Assembly: GCA_016931575.1 (NCBI GenBank)
Contig: JAFGEO010000006.1
Location: 1 to 64,000, forward strand
Direction: 5' to 3'
Length of the DNA: 64,000 bases
Origin: Bacteroidales bacterium
Lineage (GTDB): Bacteria; Bacteroidota; Bacteroidia; Bacteroidales; UBA10428
Numbering within the stretch: the first letter of the stretch is position 1; every line of letters begins with the position of its first letter. Of the stretch, positions 46,693 to 55,229 are shown in pieces. Below the pieces are notes generated by a model, which saw nothing but the letters and a program-made list of their open reading frames with translations, searched no databases and had not been told where the DNA came from. A program made the position numbers and the translations under genes.

Positions 46693-46935
46693 GTGAAACT
46701 AGAAGTACTGACACCTGTAAAAAAGCTCTTCGAAGGGGAGATTGAGTCCATACATGTTCCTGGGGAAAAAGGATCCTTTACTGTATTGCATAACCATGCA
46801 CCGATTGTTTCCACACTGCAGCGGGGGGTAATAAGGATCGTCAGCCGGGGCCATGCTGATCAAAACATAGAAATTAGCGGGGGGATTATCGAGGTAAAGA
46901 AAAACAATATCATTGTCCTCGCTGATCAGGAATAG
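46693..46935 (+). CDS. atpC: ATP synthase epsilon subunit (short form)
   Basis: The 80-residue protein is only the N-terminal beta-sandwich of epsilon: P-V-K-K-L-F-E-G-E-I-E-S-I-H-V-P-G-E-K-G-S-F-T-V-L-H-N-H-A-P and a final strand I-I-E-V-K-K-N-N-I-I-V-L-A-D. The C-terminal helices that latch E. coli F1 are absent. This short form is usual in Bacteroidota and means no epsilon C-terminal inhibition. The start is GTG at 46693, since no ATG is in frame nearby. Confidence 0.93.
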   Translation: MKLEVLTPVKKLFEGEIESIHVPGEKGSFTVLHNHAPIVSTLQRGVIRIVSRGHADQNIEISGGIIEVKKNNIIVLADQE

Positions 46936-47074
46936 CTTGATTACCCTGCAATTCATCCTAAATTGAACGCAGAGACCTTTTTTTAACACAGTTTCCACAG
47001 ATGTGCGGATGTACTGAATTAGTATAAGTGCTGACGGGTGGATCGGAAAGGCAGAAGGGGATAACTGACTCCGA

Positions 47075-47109
47075 TTGTCGATGCAAATTCTTATGAAATG
47101 TTATTTTTG
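47075..47109 (+). promoter_or_regulatory. Probable promoter of the DUF6165-GT9 unit
   Basis: TATTTTTG (47102-47109) matches the -7 consensus exactly. TTG (47075-47077) lies 24 bp before it, one base over the usual spacing. A 6-bp hairpin (47115-47120/47128-47133) lies in the leader just after the start. Confidence 0.5.
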
Positions 47110-47156
47110 CTGCTGGAGAAAACAGGATTCTCCTAAGAACAAAAAAATCCATTCTT

Positions 47157-47528
47157 ATGAAAATTGAAGTATCCAATGGTGAGATAATTGATAAACTAAC
47201 CATCATACAAATTAAACTGGAACGTATACATGATGCCGGGAAGGTAGCTAACCTAAAAAAGGAGTATGAGGTTTTAAGTGAGGCGGCTGAAAAAATCATT
47301 TCAAAAGAGGATGACTTATTCAGGGACCTGTATGAAGTGAATGCAGCCTTGTGGGGAATCGAAGATACGTTAAGGGACCTCGAGCGGAAGAAAGACTTCG
47401 GGACCGAATTCATAGAGTCAGCACGTTCCGTTTATTTTACCAATGATAAACGGGCCGAAATAAAGAAGAAAATCAATCTTAAAACAGGGAGTAATCTGAT
47501 TGAAGAAAAATCATACAAGAAATATTAA
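47157..47528 (+). CDS. DUF6165 family protein
   Basis: The 123-residue cytoplasmic protein is mostly alpha-helical and charged. It opens with the family-like K-I-E-V-S-N-G-E-I-I-D-K-L-T-I-I-Q-I-K-L-E-R, then D-L-Y-E-V-N-A-A-L-W-G-I-E-D and Y-F-T-N-D-K-R-A-E-I-K-K-K-I-N. Proteins of this kind are found in lipopolysaccharide gene clusters, next to glycosyltransferases. Here it overlaps the GT9 start by 29 bp. No biochemical role is known to me. Confidence 0.8.
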   Translation: MKIEVSNGEIIDKLTIIQIKLERIHDAGKVANLKKEYEVLSEAAEKIISKEDDLFRDLYEVNAALWGIEDTLRDLERKKDFGTEFIESARSVYFTNDKRAEIKKKINLKTGSNLIEEKSYKKY

Positions 47529-48588
47529 ACCGGAAGAAAAGCATATCCTGGTTATGCGTTTCTCAGCTATGGGAGATGTTGCGCTGACACTGCCGGTCAT
47601 TCGGGGAGTTTTGCAGCAGAATGCTGATTACTATATTACACTGGTTACTCGTCCGTTTTTTGCTTCTTTTTTTAAAAACATCGAACGTCTGGAGGTCATT
47701 TCGGCAGATTTTTCTGGTCGTCATAAAGGTCTTCCGGGGATTGTGCGTCTTTTCAAAGATTTATCCAGACTTCATAACTTTGATCACATTATTGATCTTC
47801 ATGGAGTAATTCGAACGCAGGTCCTTTCTTTTCTCTTCCAATTGAAAGGAAAGTTGGTTCACCGTATTAATAAGGAGCGGAAATTGAAGAATCATTATCT
47901 TCATCTAGAAAAGGCTCCAGATCTAAAGCATTCTATAGAGCGGTATATTGAGGTTTTCCGGGAAGCAAAGGTTCAGGTTGAACCCTACCCCCCTCCCGTA
48001 TTCAATTTGGATGATTCGATGAAATCCGGGGCAGAGACTTTTATCAGGGAGTCGGGGATTTCCGGTCAGAAACTTATTGGGATAGCCCCCTTTGCAAAGC
48101 ATAAACTGAAGGTCTGGCCGCTAAATCGTGTAAGGAACTTCATTGAACAGCTCAGCAGTTATCCACAGGTTCAGATCCTATTATTTGGAGGGGGAAAGTA
48201 TGAGAAAGAACAACTTAGAATACTTGCCAGCAGGTACTCCTGTTGCAGACTTGTCAATCTTTCCCTCGATGAGGAAATTGCATTGATTGGCCGGCTTGAT
48301 TTCATGATCAGTATGGATTCAGCCAATATGCATATTGCTGCCCTTTCAGGGATACCGGTTATTTCAATATGGGGAGCCACACACCCCGGAATGGGATTCA
48401 GCGCATGGAAGCAACCAGACCAACACACAATCCAGGTACCAGATGATGAACTGCGGTGCCGCCCTTGTTCAATTTACGGGAAAGGTATTTGTCACAGGGG
48501 TGATTTCGCATGTATGGACAGGCTGACTGCCGAGGCGGTGATAAACCGACTGGAACAATTGGAGCTGATTAGTGCCAGGAAGCCCTGA
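47500..48588 (+). CDS. Glycosyltransferase family 9 (heptosyltransferase-like)
   Basis: The 362-residue GT-B enzyme matches ADP-heptose:LPS heptosyltransferases. It begins with I-L-V-M-R-F-S-A-M-G-D-V-A-L-T-L-P-V-I-R-G (GT9 N-terminal strand and Asp). It has G-I-A-P-F-A-K-H-K-L-K-V-W-P-L-N-R near residue 187, and the donor-binding M-D-S-A-N-M-H-I-A-A-L-S-G-I-P-V-I-S-I-W-G-A-T-H-P near residue 268. It likely adds a heptose or other sugar to the LPS core on the cytoplasmic face. The start is TTG 47500 or the internal ATG at 47554; an earlier start is needed to keep the first strand HILVM. Confidence 0.9.
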   Translation: MKKNHTRNIKPEEKHILVMRFSAMGDVALTLPVIRGVLQQNADYYITLVTRPFFASFFKNIERLEVISADFSGRHKGLPGIVRLFKDLSRLHNFDHIIDLHGVIRTQVLSFLFQLKGKLVHRINKERKLKNHYLHLEKAPDLKHSIERYIEVFREAKVQVEPYPPPVFNLDDSMKSGAETFIRESGISGQKLIGIAPFAKHKLKVWPLNRVRNFIEQLSSYPQVQILLFGGGKYEKEQLRILASRYSCCRLVNLSLDEEIALIGRLDFMISMDSANMHIAALSGIPVISIWGATHPGMGFSAWKQPDQHTIQVPDDELRCRPCSIYGKGICHRGDFACMDRLTAEAVINRLEQLELISARKP

Positions 48589-48738
48589 TAATTTGGAAGT
48601 ACTTTACCAGGAATGGAAGGAAAACCTCCGGTATTTCCAGGGTCCGGTGAATCAGAATTTCGTGAAGAAAAATTTGCAAATTGTTTTGCCGATCAGTGAT
48701 TATTCCCAATCTTTATCCGATAAAATAAATGTTTTCAG

Positions 48739-49467
48739 ATGCTTAGAATTAGTCTTGTGCTGACTTTTCTGGCCTGTGTTCTTACCTTGAGAGCACAGCA
48801 ACAGGTCAGCTTTTATGCTGAAGACAGTCTGCGGATAACAGCTGATCTTTACTTAAAAGATACTAAGGCACCCTTCATCCTGCTTTTTCATCAGGGGGAT
48901 GCCAGCCGGGGCGAGTACAGTGAGATTGCCATCAGATTAATGAAATTGGATTATAACTGTCTGGCGGTTGACCTGAGGTATGGAGATAAGATTAACTATG
49001 TCCGGAATGAAACGGCAAATGCTGCCAAGGCAGGGGATTTTGACCGTTCAATGCTCGGGGCGCAAAAAGACATCCGGGCAGCCTTGAAATATATCCGGCG
49101 TTACAATAAGGAAAAGGTTATTCTTCTCGGGAGTTCTTTTTCAGCTTCCCTGTGCCTGCTTGAAGCCGCCGGAAACAAGGATATTAAGGCAGTCATTGCT
49201 CTAAGTCCGGGTGAATTCTTTCGCCCGGAGCTGGTGGTAAAGGAAAAGATTGGGGGAATAGCACAACCAATTTTTATTTCTGCCACAACCCTGGAGTATG
49301 ATTTTGTTAAGGAGATGTTTTCCGACATCTCTCCTGCAAGTCTTCATTACTTCCAGCCCGGAAGGGGCAGAGGTGACCATGGTGCAAAAATGTTATGGAA
49401 AAGCAGTGAATCATCCGATCAATGCTGGTTGGAGTTATTGCTTTTTTTTAAGAAGATAAGGTACTGA
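48739..49467 (+). CDS. Exported alpha/beta hydrolase (dienelactone hydrolase-like)
   Basis: The 242-residue protein has a signal peptide (MLRISLVLTFLACVLTLRAQ) and an alpha/beta-hydrolase fold. The oxyanion strand is F-I-L-L-F-H-Q-G-D-A-S-R-G, the nucleophile elbow is L-L-G-S-S-F-S-A-S (Ser near residue 133), and the base His is in G-R-G-D-H-G-A-K-M-L near residue 211. It is probably a periplasmic esterase or peptidase-like hydrolase; the substrate is not evident. The 150 bp before it contain no convincing gene. Confidence 0.8.
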   Translation: MLRISLVLTFLACVLTLRAQQQVSFYAEDSLRITADLYLKDTKAPFILLFHQGDASRGEYSEIAIRLMKLDYNCLAVDLRYGDKINYVRNETANAAKAGDFDRSMLGAQKDIRAALKYIRRYNKEKVILLGSSFSASLCLLEAAGNKDIKAVIALSPGEFFRPELVVKEKIGGIAQPIFISATTLEYDFVKEMFSDISPASLHYFQPGRGRGDHGAKMLWKSSESSDQCWLELLLFFKKIRY

Positions 49468-49739
49468 GTGAAAAATTGCATTCTACACATGCCTCTGCAA
49501 TCTATTGTGCTTGTAATGAAATGGATAGCAACCGGGACTCTGATCAGCGAGAGGATTTTACCGGGACTCTGAGCAACTTTTAATACTTTATGACGTAAAA
49601 TGCCCTGTTGCTTTAGACCTAAGTATTCGAAGAATGATAAGTTTCAAATAGTTTTTTTTAACTTTAGCTAAGAAATTCATTTCTTTATACAATGTTTAGG
49701 TTCCTACAGAGTTAATTAAGAAATACAATACACCAATTA
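49468..49739. other. Leader region of the repeat/GH16-like gene
   Basis: These 272 bp hold no gene. A 13-bp sequence occurs twice (49531 and 49560). TAACTTTA (49659-49666) is one base off the -7 consensus, without a good -33 element. The gene's promoter is therefore unclear. Confidence 0.4.
49531..49572. repeat. Two 13-bp direct repeats, 29-bp period
   Basis: ACCGGGACTCTGA occurs at 49531-49543 and, identical, at 49560-49572, in an otherwise empty leader region. A 29-bp spacing is near three DNA turns. It may be a regulatory binding site. Confidence 0.4.
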
Positions 49740-51209
49740 ATGGCAGGCATACGAGCACTTCTTGGACTTTTTCCTAAGACCGGCGACTACGAGAGCAAGC
49801 TAAACACTCTTGATGAGGAGTATAAGGAGCTCATGGCGGTTAAAAACTCAAAAGAATTACATGAACTACATGAGTTGGAAGCTACGGTAAATTCGGAAGA
49901 ATTTATTCGTAAGAAGAAAGAGATTTTGTCTCTCAGGTTTAAGCAAACTGATGACTACCAAAAAGAGCAGCAGTATAAAAAGGCAGCTAAATCAGCCGAC
50001 ATTAAGCTGTATTACAAAGTAATGAATTCATCCGACCTGCGGAATTTTGAGAGGATCGCTGGATCTGCTGATCTGAGGACCTACAACGATCTTGAAGAGT
50101 TCGTAAAATCTGCTGAGTTTTTGCATCTTAAGAAGGAATCTAAAGCGAAAGCTTTTAAAGCCTCTGATGAATATGTCAGGTTCCAGGATTATCTGAGACT
50201 CAGGAAATCAAAAGATATTCAATTCTTTGAGAAATATAAGAAATCAAAATCGCTGAGCAATTTCAACCAACTTTCGGGATCTGACAGGCTGAAACAATTC
50301 GAAGAACTTGAAGCCTATGTTAAAGGGGATGAGTTCAATAAATTTAAAGCATATTGTCTGAAACCTCCCAGGAAGAGGTGGATGGAATCCAAAGAATTTG
50401 AGATTCTGCAGGATTATGAACTAAGGAAGAAATCGGAAAAGATTGTTTGGTATTTTAAGTACGCTGAACATAAGCGTTTTGACTGGCACCGTCGCTGGAC
50501 TCTGACATTTAAGGATGAGTTTTCAGGACCCAAGCTGGACAAAAAAATATGGTTGACACGGTATTACTGGGGAGATAAAATGTTTAAAGGCAGCTATTCT
50601 CTAAGTCAGGATAAGCATTTCGTTACCGATGGTGATAATTTACTGCTGGAAAACGGGAGACTGCACATTGTTACAAAAAAGGAAGATATTAAGGGAAATT
50701 CCTGGGATACCTCCTACGGTTTTATTTCCAGGGAATTTGGATATACATCAGGGCTTATCAACAGCGCGAACAGTTTCCGTCAGAAATACGGAATTTTCAG
50801 TGCGAAAGTGAGGCTTAATGCCGAATCTAAACTGATCAATGCTTTCTGGATGGTGGGTAACAGCATGGTTCCTCATATCGATGTTGTTAAAGCAGCAAAG
50901 AAAATAAGCTTTAGCCATGCATGGGGCGATCCAAAAGACCTTAAATCTGTTAATAAATTCAGTTATAAACGGGGAAGGAAAAGGCTGGCGAATGATTTCT
51001 ATATCTTCTCTCTGGAATGGAAACCTGGTAAATTAAGCTGGTCCATCAATGGTGTAGAGGTTGCTTCAACTACCTCCGGAGTTCCTGATGAAGAAATGTA
51101 TATTGCCTTTAGTGCTGGGCTGCAGACGGATGTTAATGGTATCCTTCCGGCAAGAATGGAAATCGACTGGGTAAGATGTTACCAGTTGAACGAGCTGCTG
51201 GAAGCCTAG
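49740..51209 (+). CDS. Three 72-residue helical repeats fused to a GH16-fold domain lacking catalytic glutamates
   Basis: This 489-residue protein has two parts. Residues 37-252 form three repeats with an exact 72-residue step between repeats 1 and 2 and at the start of repeat 3 (Ser37, Ser109 and Ser181 begin SKELHELHELEATV, SADLRTYNDLEEFV and SDRLKQFEELEAYV). Inside each repeat S-x-[DE]-[hydrophobic] motifs recur at offsets 0, 15, 33, 48 and 60, as helix N-caps; repeat 3 has a 3-residue insert. Residues about 253-489 have the GH16/laminarinase fold: W-T-L-T-F-K-D-E-F-S-G, Y-G-I-F-S-A-K-V-R-L-N, and F-Y-I-F-S-L-E-W-K-P-G-K-L-S-W. GH16 enzymes carry E-x-D-x-x-E (or E-x-D-x-E). Here the stretch is H379-I-D381-V-V-K384, so nucleophile and acid/base Glu are both gone. 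It is likely a carbohydrate-binding pseudoenzyme. No signal peptide is visible. Confidence 0.8.
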   Translation: MAGIRALLGLFPKTGDYESKLNTLDEEYKELMAVKNSKELHELHELEATVNSEEFIRKKKEILSLRFKQTDDYQKEQQYKKAAKSADIKLYYKVMNSSDLRNFERIAGSADLRTYNDLEEFVKSAEFLHLKKESKAKAFKASDEYVRFQDYLRLRKSKDIQFFEKYKKSKSLSNFNQLSGSDRLKQFEELEAYVKGDEFNKFKAYCLKPPRKRWMESKEFEILQDYELRKKSEKIVWYFKYAEHKRFDWHRRWTLTFKDEFSGPKLDKKIWLTRYYWGDKMFKGSYSLSQDKHFVTDGDNLLLENGRLHIVTKKEDIKGNSWDTSYGFISREFGYTSGLINSANSFRQKYGIFSAKVRLNAESKLINAFWMVGNSMVPHIDVVKAAKKISFSHAWGDPKDLKSVNKFSYKRGRKRLANDFYIFSLEWKPGKLSWSINGVEVASTTSGVPDEEMYIAFSAGLQTDVNGILPARMEIDWVRCYQLNELLEA

Positions 51210-51242
51210 GGTCCGGCAGTTGAATACGAATAATTTCCTGAG

Positions 51243-51389
51243 TTACCTGATCGTATCGTTGGCAGGCATTAAATTGATTTCCAGCAGGTCATCAATAATA
51301 CATGTTGTACGCATCCTCATTCCGAGTTCGTAATCCGGGATCAGTTCTTCATCTGCAAAAATTACCTTGTACTGTTCAAGCTTTGTCAT
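51243..51389 (-). CDS. Possible 48-residue protein
   Basis: A minus-strand frame of 48 codons begins with ATG at 51389 and ends in TAA at 51243. It reads MTKLEQYKVIFADEELIPDY and so on to N-D-T-I-R. A purine-rich AGAAGAAG lies 8 bases before the ATG. The composition is normal for a globular or helical small protein, and it fills otherwise empty DNA. It has no recognisable relative. Whether it is translated cannot be told from sequence. Confidence 0.35.
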   Translation of the reverse strand: MTKLEQYKVIFADEELIPDYELGMRMRTTCIIDDLLEINLMPANDTIR

Positions 51390-51583
51390 CTTCTTCTGTT
51401 TTATAGTTATTGGTAAATCTATTCCTCCAATCTTAATTATACATTAAGCAGGGATTAAGCTTTTCTGTCGCAATTTACTCGAAGGATTCGGCACCAACAT
51501 CTGAGGGTGCGTATTGTCCATCCATAGACCGGTGCAGAAGAAAACTTTTAGCGCATTTCCTTATTAGCAAACCAAATAGGCCC

Positions 51584-51591
51584 TACCTTTG
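51584..51591 (+). promoter_or_regulatory. Candidate -7 box upstream of the ThiF-like gene
   Basis: TACCTTTG fits TAnnTTTG exactly. No proper TTG is found at 17-23 bp upstream (TTA at 51561-51563 only). A TTG that could look like a start codon (51589-51591) is the end of this box. Confidence 0.4.
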
Positions 51592-51645
51592 TTTAGTGTT
51601 GAAACAGACACAGAAGAATTAGCCACGTATTTCCGGATAAAGAAA

Positions 51646-52419
51646 ATGGAGCCTATGAATAGTCAGCCAAGTACTTTGAGTCAAAAAGAGATTAGGCGAT
51701 ACGCTTTACAGATAAGTGTCCCGCAAATCGGGATAAAAGGACAGGAAAAGATAAAATCCGCGAAAGTGCTGGTCATCGGTGCGGGGGGTAAGGGGACCTC
51801 AGTTATGCAAAATCTGGCTTCCATCGGTGTAGGCGAAATGGGAATAAGCGATAATTTTCCTGTTTTGGAGAGCGACTTGAGCCGACAGCATCTTTATGGG
51901 AGCAATGATATCGGTAAGCAAAAAGCCATTATTTCCAGACAAAAACTATTGGAGATCAATAACCTGAATAATTACAGGCTACATAATGTATTTTTATCTG
52001 CAGATAACATTTCTACTATCTGCAGGGATTACGATGTCCTGGTGGATACTACCGACAATGCAGCCGCTCATTACCTGATAAGTGATGCAGCAGTAGAACT
52101 GAATAAACCCCTCGTTTTTGGAGCGCTAAAGGGGGGTAATGGCCTTGTTACAATCCTGAATTATCAGCATGGCCCATCGCTCAGGTGTATATTCCCTGAA
52201 CCTGAAATGATGGAAAGGACCAATAGCGATGAAGACTTTACCTGTCACCTTTCTCTTCTTGCAATCGTGGGAGGGATTATTACCAATGAAGTAGTCAAAG
52301 TAATCCTGAAAAGGGATAGCCAGCTAAGTTCAAATTTGTTAAATATAGATCTTGGGAAGTACATTTTTAGCCTGAAACCCGTTGAAAGGAATCCCGATAA
52401 TTTCAAAGCCAATAACTAA
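51646..52419 (+). CDS. ThiF/MoeB/HesA family E1-like adenylyltransferase
   Basis: The protein activates a C-terminal Gly-Gly of a sulfur-carrier protein by adenylation, or a related carboxylate. From ATG 51646 it has 257 residues. It shows V-L-V-I-G-A-G-G-K-G (the usual G-x-G-G-L-G with K in place of L), S-D-L-S-R-Q-H-L-Y-G (Arg/Gln ATP-site pair), V-D-T-T-D-N-A-A-A-H-Y-L-I-S-D-A-A and S-L-R-C-I-F-P-E-P. The usual C-terminal zinc motif C-P-x-C is absent. Neither a thiS/moaD-like gene nor other thiamine or molybdopterin genes are in the window, so the pathway is open. It is a single gene between two regulators. Confidence 0.82.
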   Translation: MEPMNSQPSTLSQKEIRRYALQISVPQIGIKGQEKIKSAKVLVIGAGGKGTSVMQNLASIGVGEMGISDNFPVLESDLSRQHLYGSNDIGKQKAIISRQKLLEINNLNNYRLHNVFLSADNISTICRDYDVLVDTTDNAAAHYLISDAAVELNKPLVFGALKGGNGLVTILNYQHGPSLRCIFPEPEMMERTNSDEDFTCHLSLLAIVGGIITNEVVKVILKRDSQLSSNLLNIDLGKYIFSLKPVERNPDNFKANN

Positions 52420-52548
52420 TGTGGTTGGAAACTGGTTTTCAAATAGTTGAAATACTTGTATAAGAGTGTGTATAACTTTTGAGAGCAATTCCGGATATTA
52501 GGGCAGATAATGACTATTTTATGCTGCTAAATTTTGGTGACTTTTTCT

Positions 52549-55218
52549 ATGCTGAAATCTTTGAGGAACAGAGTATTAGTATTTTTTATTCTGGTTGCAT
52601 TCGTGATCGCCGGTTTGGTTTTTCCAATAAACTATTTTCATGCAAAAAAGAGGCATCAGATTGAGCAGCGTGTAGAAGACATCAATGAGGTATATTTTTG
52701 TTTTGTACGTGATTTAAAATATACATCAGCCTTCATCTCACTGGAGACCATGAATCTCGATTTCTTCGTTAAAGGAGAGAGCCCTTATCTTAAAGCGCAC
52801 GATTTAATTCAGGATTCAATTACCCATCGGATAGATTCCCAGCTGGGAGAATCCGGATCCGGCTCATCTTCCGGTGTACTTTATGATATCAGCAAAGGCT
52901 ATAAGGAATTTTGCCAGCTTTTCGACAGCATTGTATTATATACCTATAAACGGGGTTACCGATACTTGGGAGTTGAAGGGGAGATGCTCAGTTACATGTA
53001 TGCTATCGAGAAGAATTACAGTGAGCTTGAGGGCATACCAAAAATACGCTCCTTTGAGAGGGAATACCTAAATCGGAATGATCAGGATGCTGTCAGGGAG
53101 ATTCGGGAACTTTCAGAGGATTTAGTGGCATCCCTGGCAGCGAACCAGCAGTATCCTGCCGATGAAAAGCTTGAAATTCAATACTTGCTTCGGGCGTATA
53201 CCAAAAGTCTTACCGAACTTTCTGAACTCGACAACCGATTAGGGATCAGAAGTAATACCGGATTAAAGAAAGATCTCTTCTCGCAGGGTAATAAACTTGA
53301 GAAGAACCTGGCTAACTATGTTGCGTCAAACAGGAACCTGGAAAAAAAGCAATTAGTGCAGCTCAACATTTTATTTGGGATCCTGGCATTATTACTTTTT
53401 TTAAGTGTCATTGGATTAAGCATATACATTTCAAAATTTCTTGTGTACCACCTGGAGAAGCTTAGTTTTTATGTCTCCAAGTTGGCAAGGCATGATTTTA
53501 ATTATTCAGGGGACAAACTGAACCTTCATCGGTCGAGCCGCGAAATCAGAAGCATATACAGGGAGATTCGGAATATGGTGGCACAACTCAGGATTCGTGA
53601 GAAACAGCGAGATGCTGCTATTGCCGAAGCCCGTCAAAGTGAGAAACGCTACCGTGACCTTTCTGAATTGCTGCCACAAAGCATTTTTGAGACTGATAAG
53701 CTTGGCAATCTGATCTATGTGAATAAAGCCTGGTACCTGGCATTTGGTTATACAAAGGAGGATTTGAAAGAGGGACTGAACCTCATTGAAATCCTGCAGA
53801 CGAATACCGACAGCAATATTTTTGGAATTAACCGCATTGAAAACTCTGATTATATTGCAATACGCAAAGATGGTACGCGGTTTCCGGCCCAGGTTTATGC
53901 AGATATGATCCAGGTTGATATGCAGATGACTGGGCGACGGGGAATCATTATTGATGCCACCCTTAGGAATAAATACATTGAGGGCTTGAAAAAAGAGACC
54001 GCCCGGGCCGTTTCTTCGGATAAACAGAAATCTTCCTTCCTTGCGAATATGTCTCATGAGATTCGGACTCCAATGAATTCGATCATAGGATTCGCGAATC
54101 TTCTTTCAACAGAGGGAATTGAGGATGAACAGAAGGGAGAATTTGTACAGCATATTCAGGAAAGTGGCCAATTACTTCTGAACCTTATCGATGATATCAT
54201 TGACGTTGCGAAGATCGAGGCAGGTGAAATAAAAATTAAACCCGGAGCCTGTGATCCGGCAAAGATCATCCATGAGCTGATTCATAGTTTCGAAGGATAT
54301 AAAACAACCCTTGGCAAAGGAGATATTGAGCTGAAAGCAATTGTTCCGAATGCGGAAATCATGTTTAATTCAGATCCTTTCAGGCTGAAGCAGATTCTAT
54401 CTAACCTGATAAGCAATGCTATTAAGTTTACTGATAAAGGTTCGGTAAGCATTTCATGTACCCTCAAGAATGATCGCCTGGTTGAGTTTGCAGTTGAAGA
54501 TACCGGGATCGGGATGACTAAGGAAGATTTGAATGTGATCTTTTCACGTTTTACAAGGACCAGTAAGGCAGAAGCAAAAAATATTGCCGGTACCGGCTTG
54601 GGGCTCAATATCTCAAAGAACCTGGTTGAACTGCTGGGAGGCCAGATGTGGGTAAGTTCCGTTCCGGCGGAAGGAAGCAGATTTTGCTTTCACCTGCCCT
54701 TTAAGGCATTGCCGGTTGAGACAAAAATTCCTCATGCCACGCGAAAAGGAGAGTCAGATACAATTTTCAACTGGAAGGGCAGGACGATCCTGATTGCTGA
54801 AGATGACGAGAACAGTTACGTTTTTCTGAAAGAAGTATTACAGAAGACTCAAGCCCGGATTGTTCATGCTGTAAATGGGAAGGAAGTTGTAGAAGCGGTG
54901 AAATTCAGCGATGAAATAGATATCATATTAATGGATATCAATATGCCATATATCGACGGATATACAGCCACAGAACTAATAAAGAAAACCCGTCCGTCAT
55001 TGCCTGTCATAGCACAAACCGCCTATGCCATGGAGGGAGACAGGGAAAAGAGCATCCTGGCCGGATGCGATGATTATATGACTAAGCCGGTTAATCCCCA
55101 GAACCTTCTGGCGAAGATCAATCAGTTTATGCCCCTCAGGTTCAAGGATCAGGCTCCTGCTACCAACAAACCCGACCATCAGGAAACGCTGGCAAGCTAT
55201 AAAAAGAAAAACGACTAA
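52549..55218 (+). CDS. Hybrid sensor histidine kinase with PAS and receiver domains
   Basis: From ATG 52549 the protein has 889 residues. The N-terminal TM1 (RVLVFFILVAFVIAGLVFPI) and TM2 (about residues 275-298) bound a long helical periplasmic sensor of about 240 residues. A HAMP-like linker follows. A PAS domain spans about 365-480 (L-L-P-Q-S-I-F-E-T-D-K-L-G-N-L-I-Y-V-N). The dimerisation/phosphoacceptor region has M-S-H-E-I-R-T-P-M-N-S near residue 502. A HATPase domain has N-L-I-S-N-A-I-K-F-T-D and D-T-G-I-G-M. A C-terminal receiver has E-D-D-E and the phosphoacceptor in I-L-M-D-I-N-M-P. Signals pass His-Asp within one chain. The lone receiver at 44446 could be an acceptor, but no link is shown. 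Confidence 0.92.
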   Translation: MLKSLRNRVLVFFILVAFVIAGLVFPINYFHAKKRHQIEQRVEDINEVYFCFVRDLKYTSAFISLETMNLDFFVKGESPYLKAHDLIQDSITHRIDSQLGESGSGSSSGVLYDISKGYKEFCQLFDSIVLYTYKRGYRYLGVEGEMLSYMYAIEKNYSELEGIPKIRSFEREYLNRNDQDAVREIRELSEDLVASLAANQQYPADEKLEIQYLLRAYTKSLTELSELDNRLGIRSNTGLKKDLFSQGNKLEKNLANYVASNRNLEKKQLVQLNILFGILALLLFLSVIGLSIYISKFLVYHLEKLSFYVSKLARHDFNYSGDKLNLHRSSREIRSIYREIRNMVAQLRIREKQRDAAIAEARQSEKRYRDLSELLPQSIFETDKLGNLIYVNKAWYLAFGYTKEDLKEGLNLIEILQTNTDSNIFGINRIENSDYIAIRKDGTRFPAQVYADMIQVDMQMTGRRGIIIDATLRNKYIEGLKKETARAVSSDKQKSSFLANMSHEIRTPMNSIIGFANLLSTEGIEDEQKGEFVQHIQESGQLLLNLIDDIIDVAKIEAGEIKIKPGACDPAKIIHELIHSFEGYKTTLGKGDIELKAIVPNAEIMFNSDPFRLKQILSNLISNAIKFTDKGSVSISCTLKNDRLVEFAVEDTGIGMTKEDLNVIFSRFTRTSKAEAKNIAGTGLGLNISKNLVELLGGQMWVSSVPAEGSRFCFHLPFKALPVETKIPHATRKGESDTIFNWKGRTILIAEDDENSYVFLKEVLQKTQARIVHAVNGKEVVEAVKFSDEIDIILMDINMPYIDGYTATELIKKTRPSLPVIAQTAYAMEGDREKSILAGCDDYMTKPVNPQNLLAKINQFMPLRFKDQAPATNKPDHQETLASYKKKND

Positions 55219-55229
55219 TACCATCCGGA

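Noticed and set aside
47115-47133. Hairpin GGAGAA-N7-TTCTCC as a riboswitch or attenuator
   Set aside because: A six-pair stem alone in a leader does not support a riboswitch; no conserved aptamer is seen.
48572-48763. Possible 63-residue protein between GT9 and the exported hydrolase
   Set aside because: It has no recognisable pattern or good ribosome-binding site and overlaps both neighbours; the 150-bp spacer is more likely leader DNA.
49740-51209. Active laminarinase (GH16) call
   Set aside because: The residues at both catalytic Glu positions are His and Lys, so activity is not supported.
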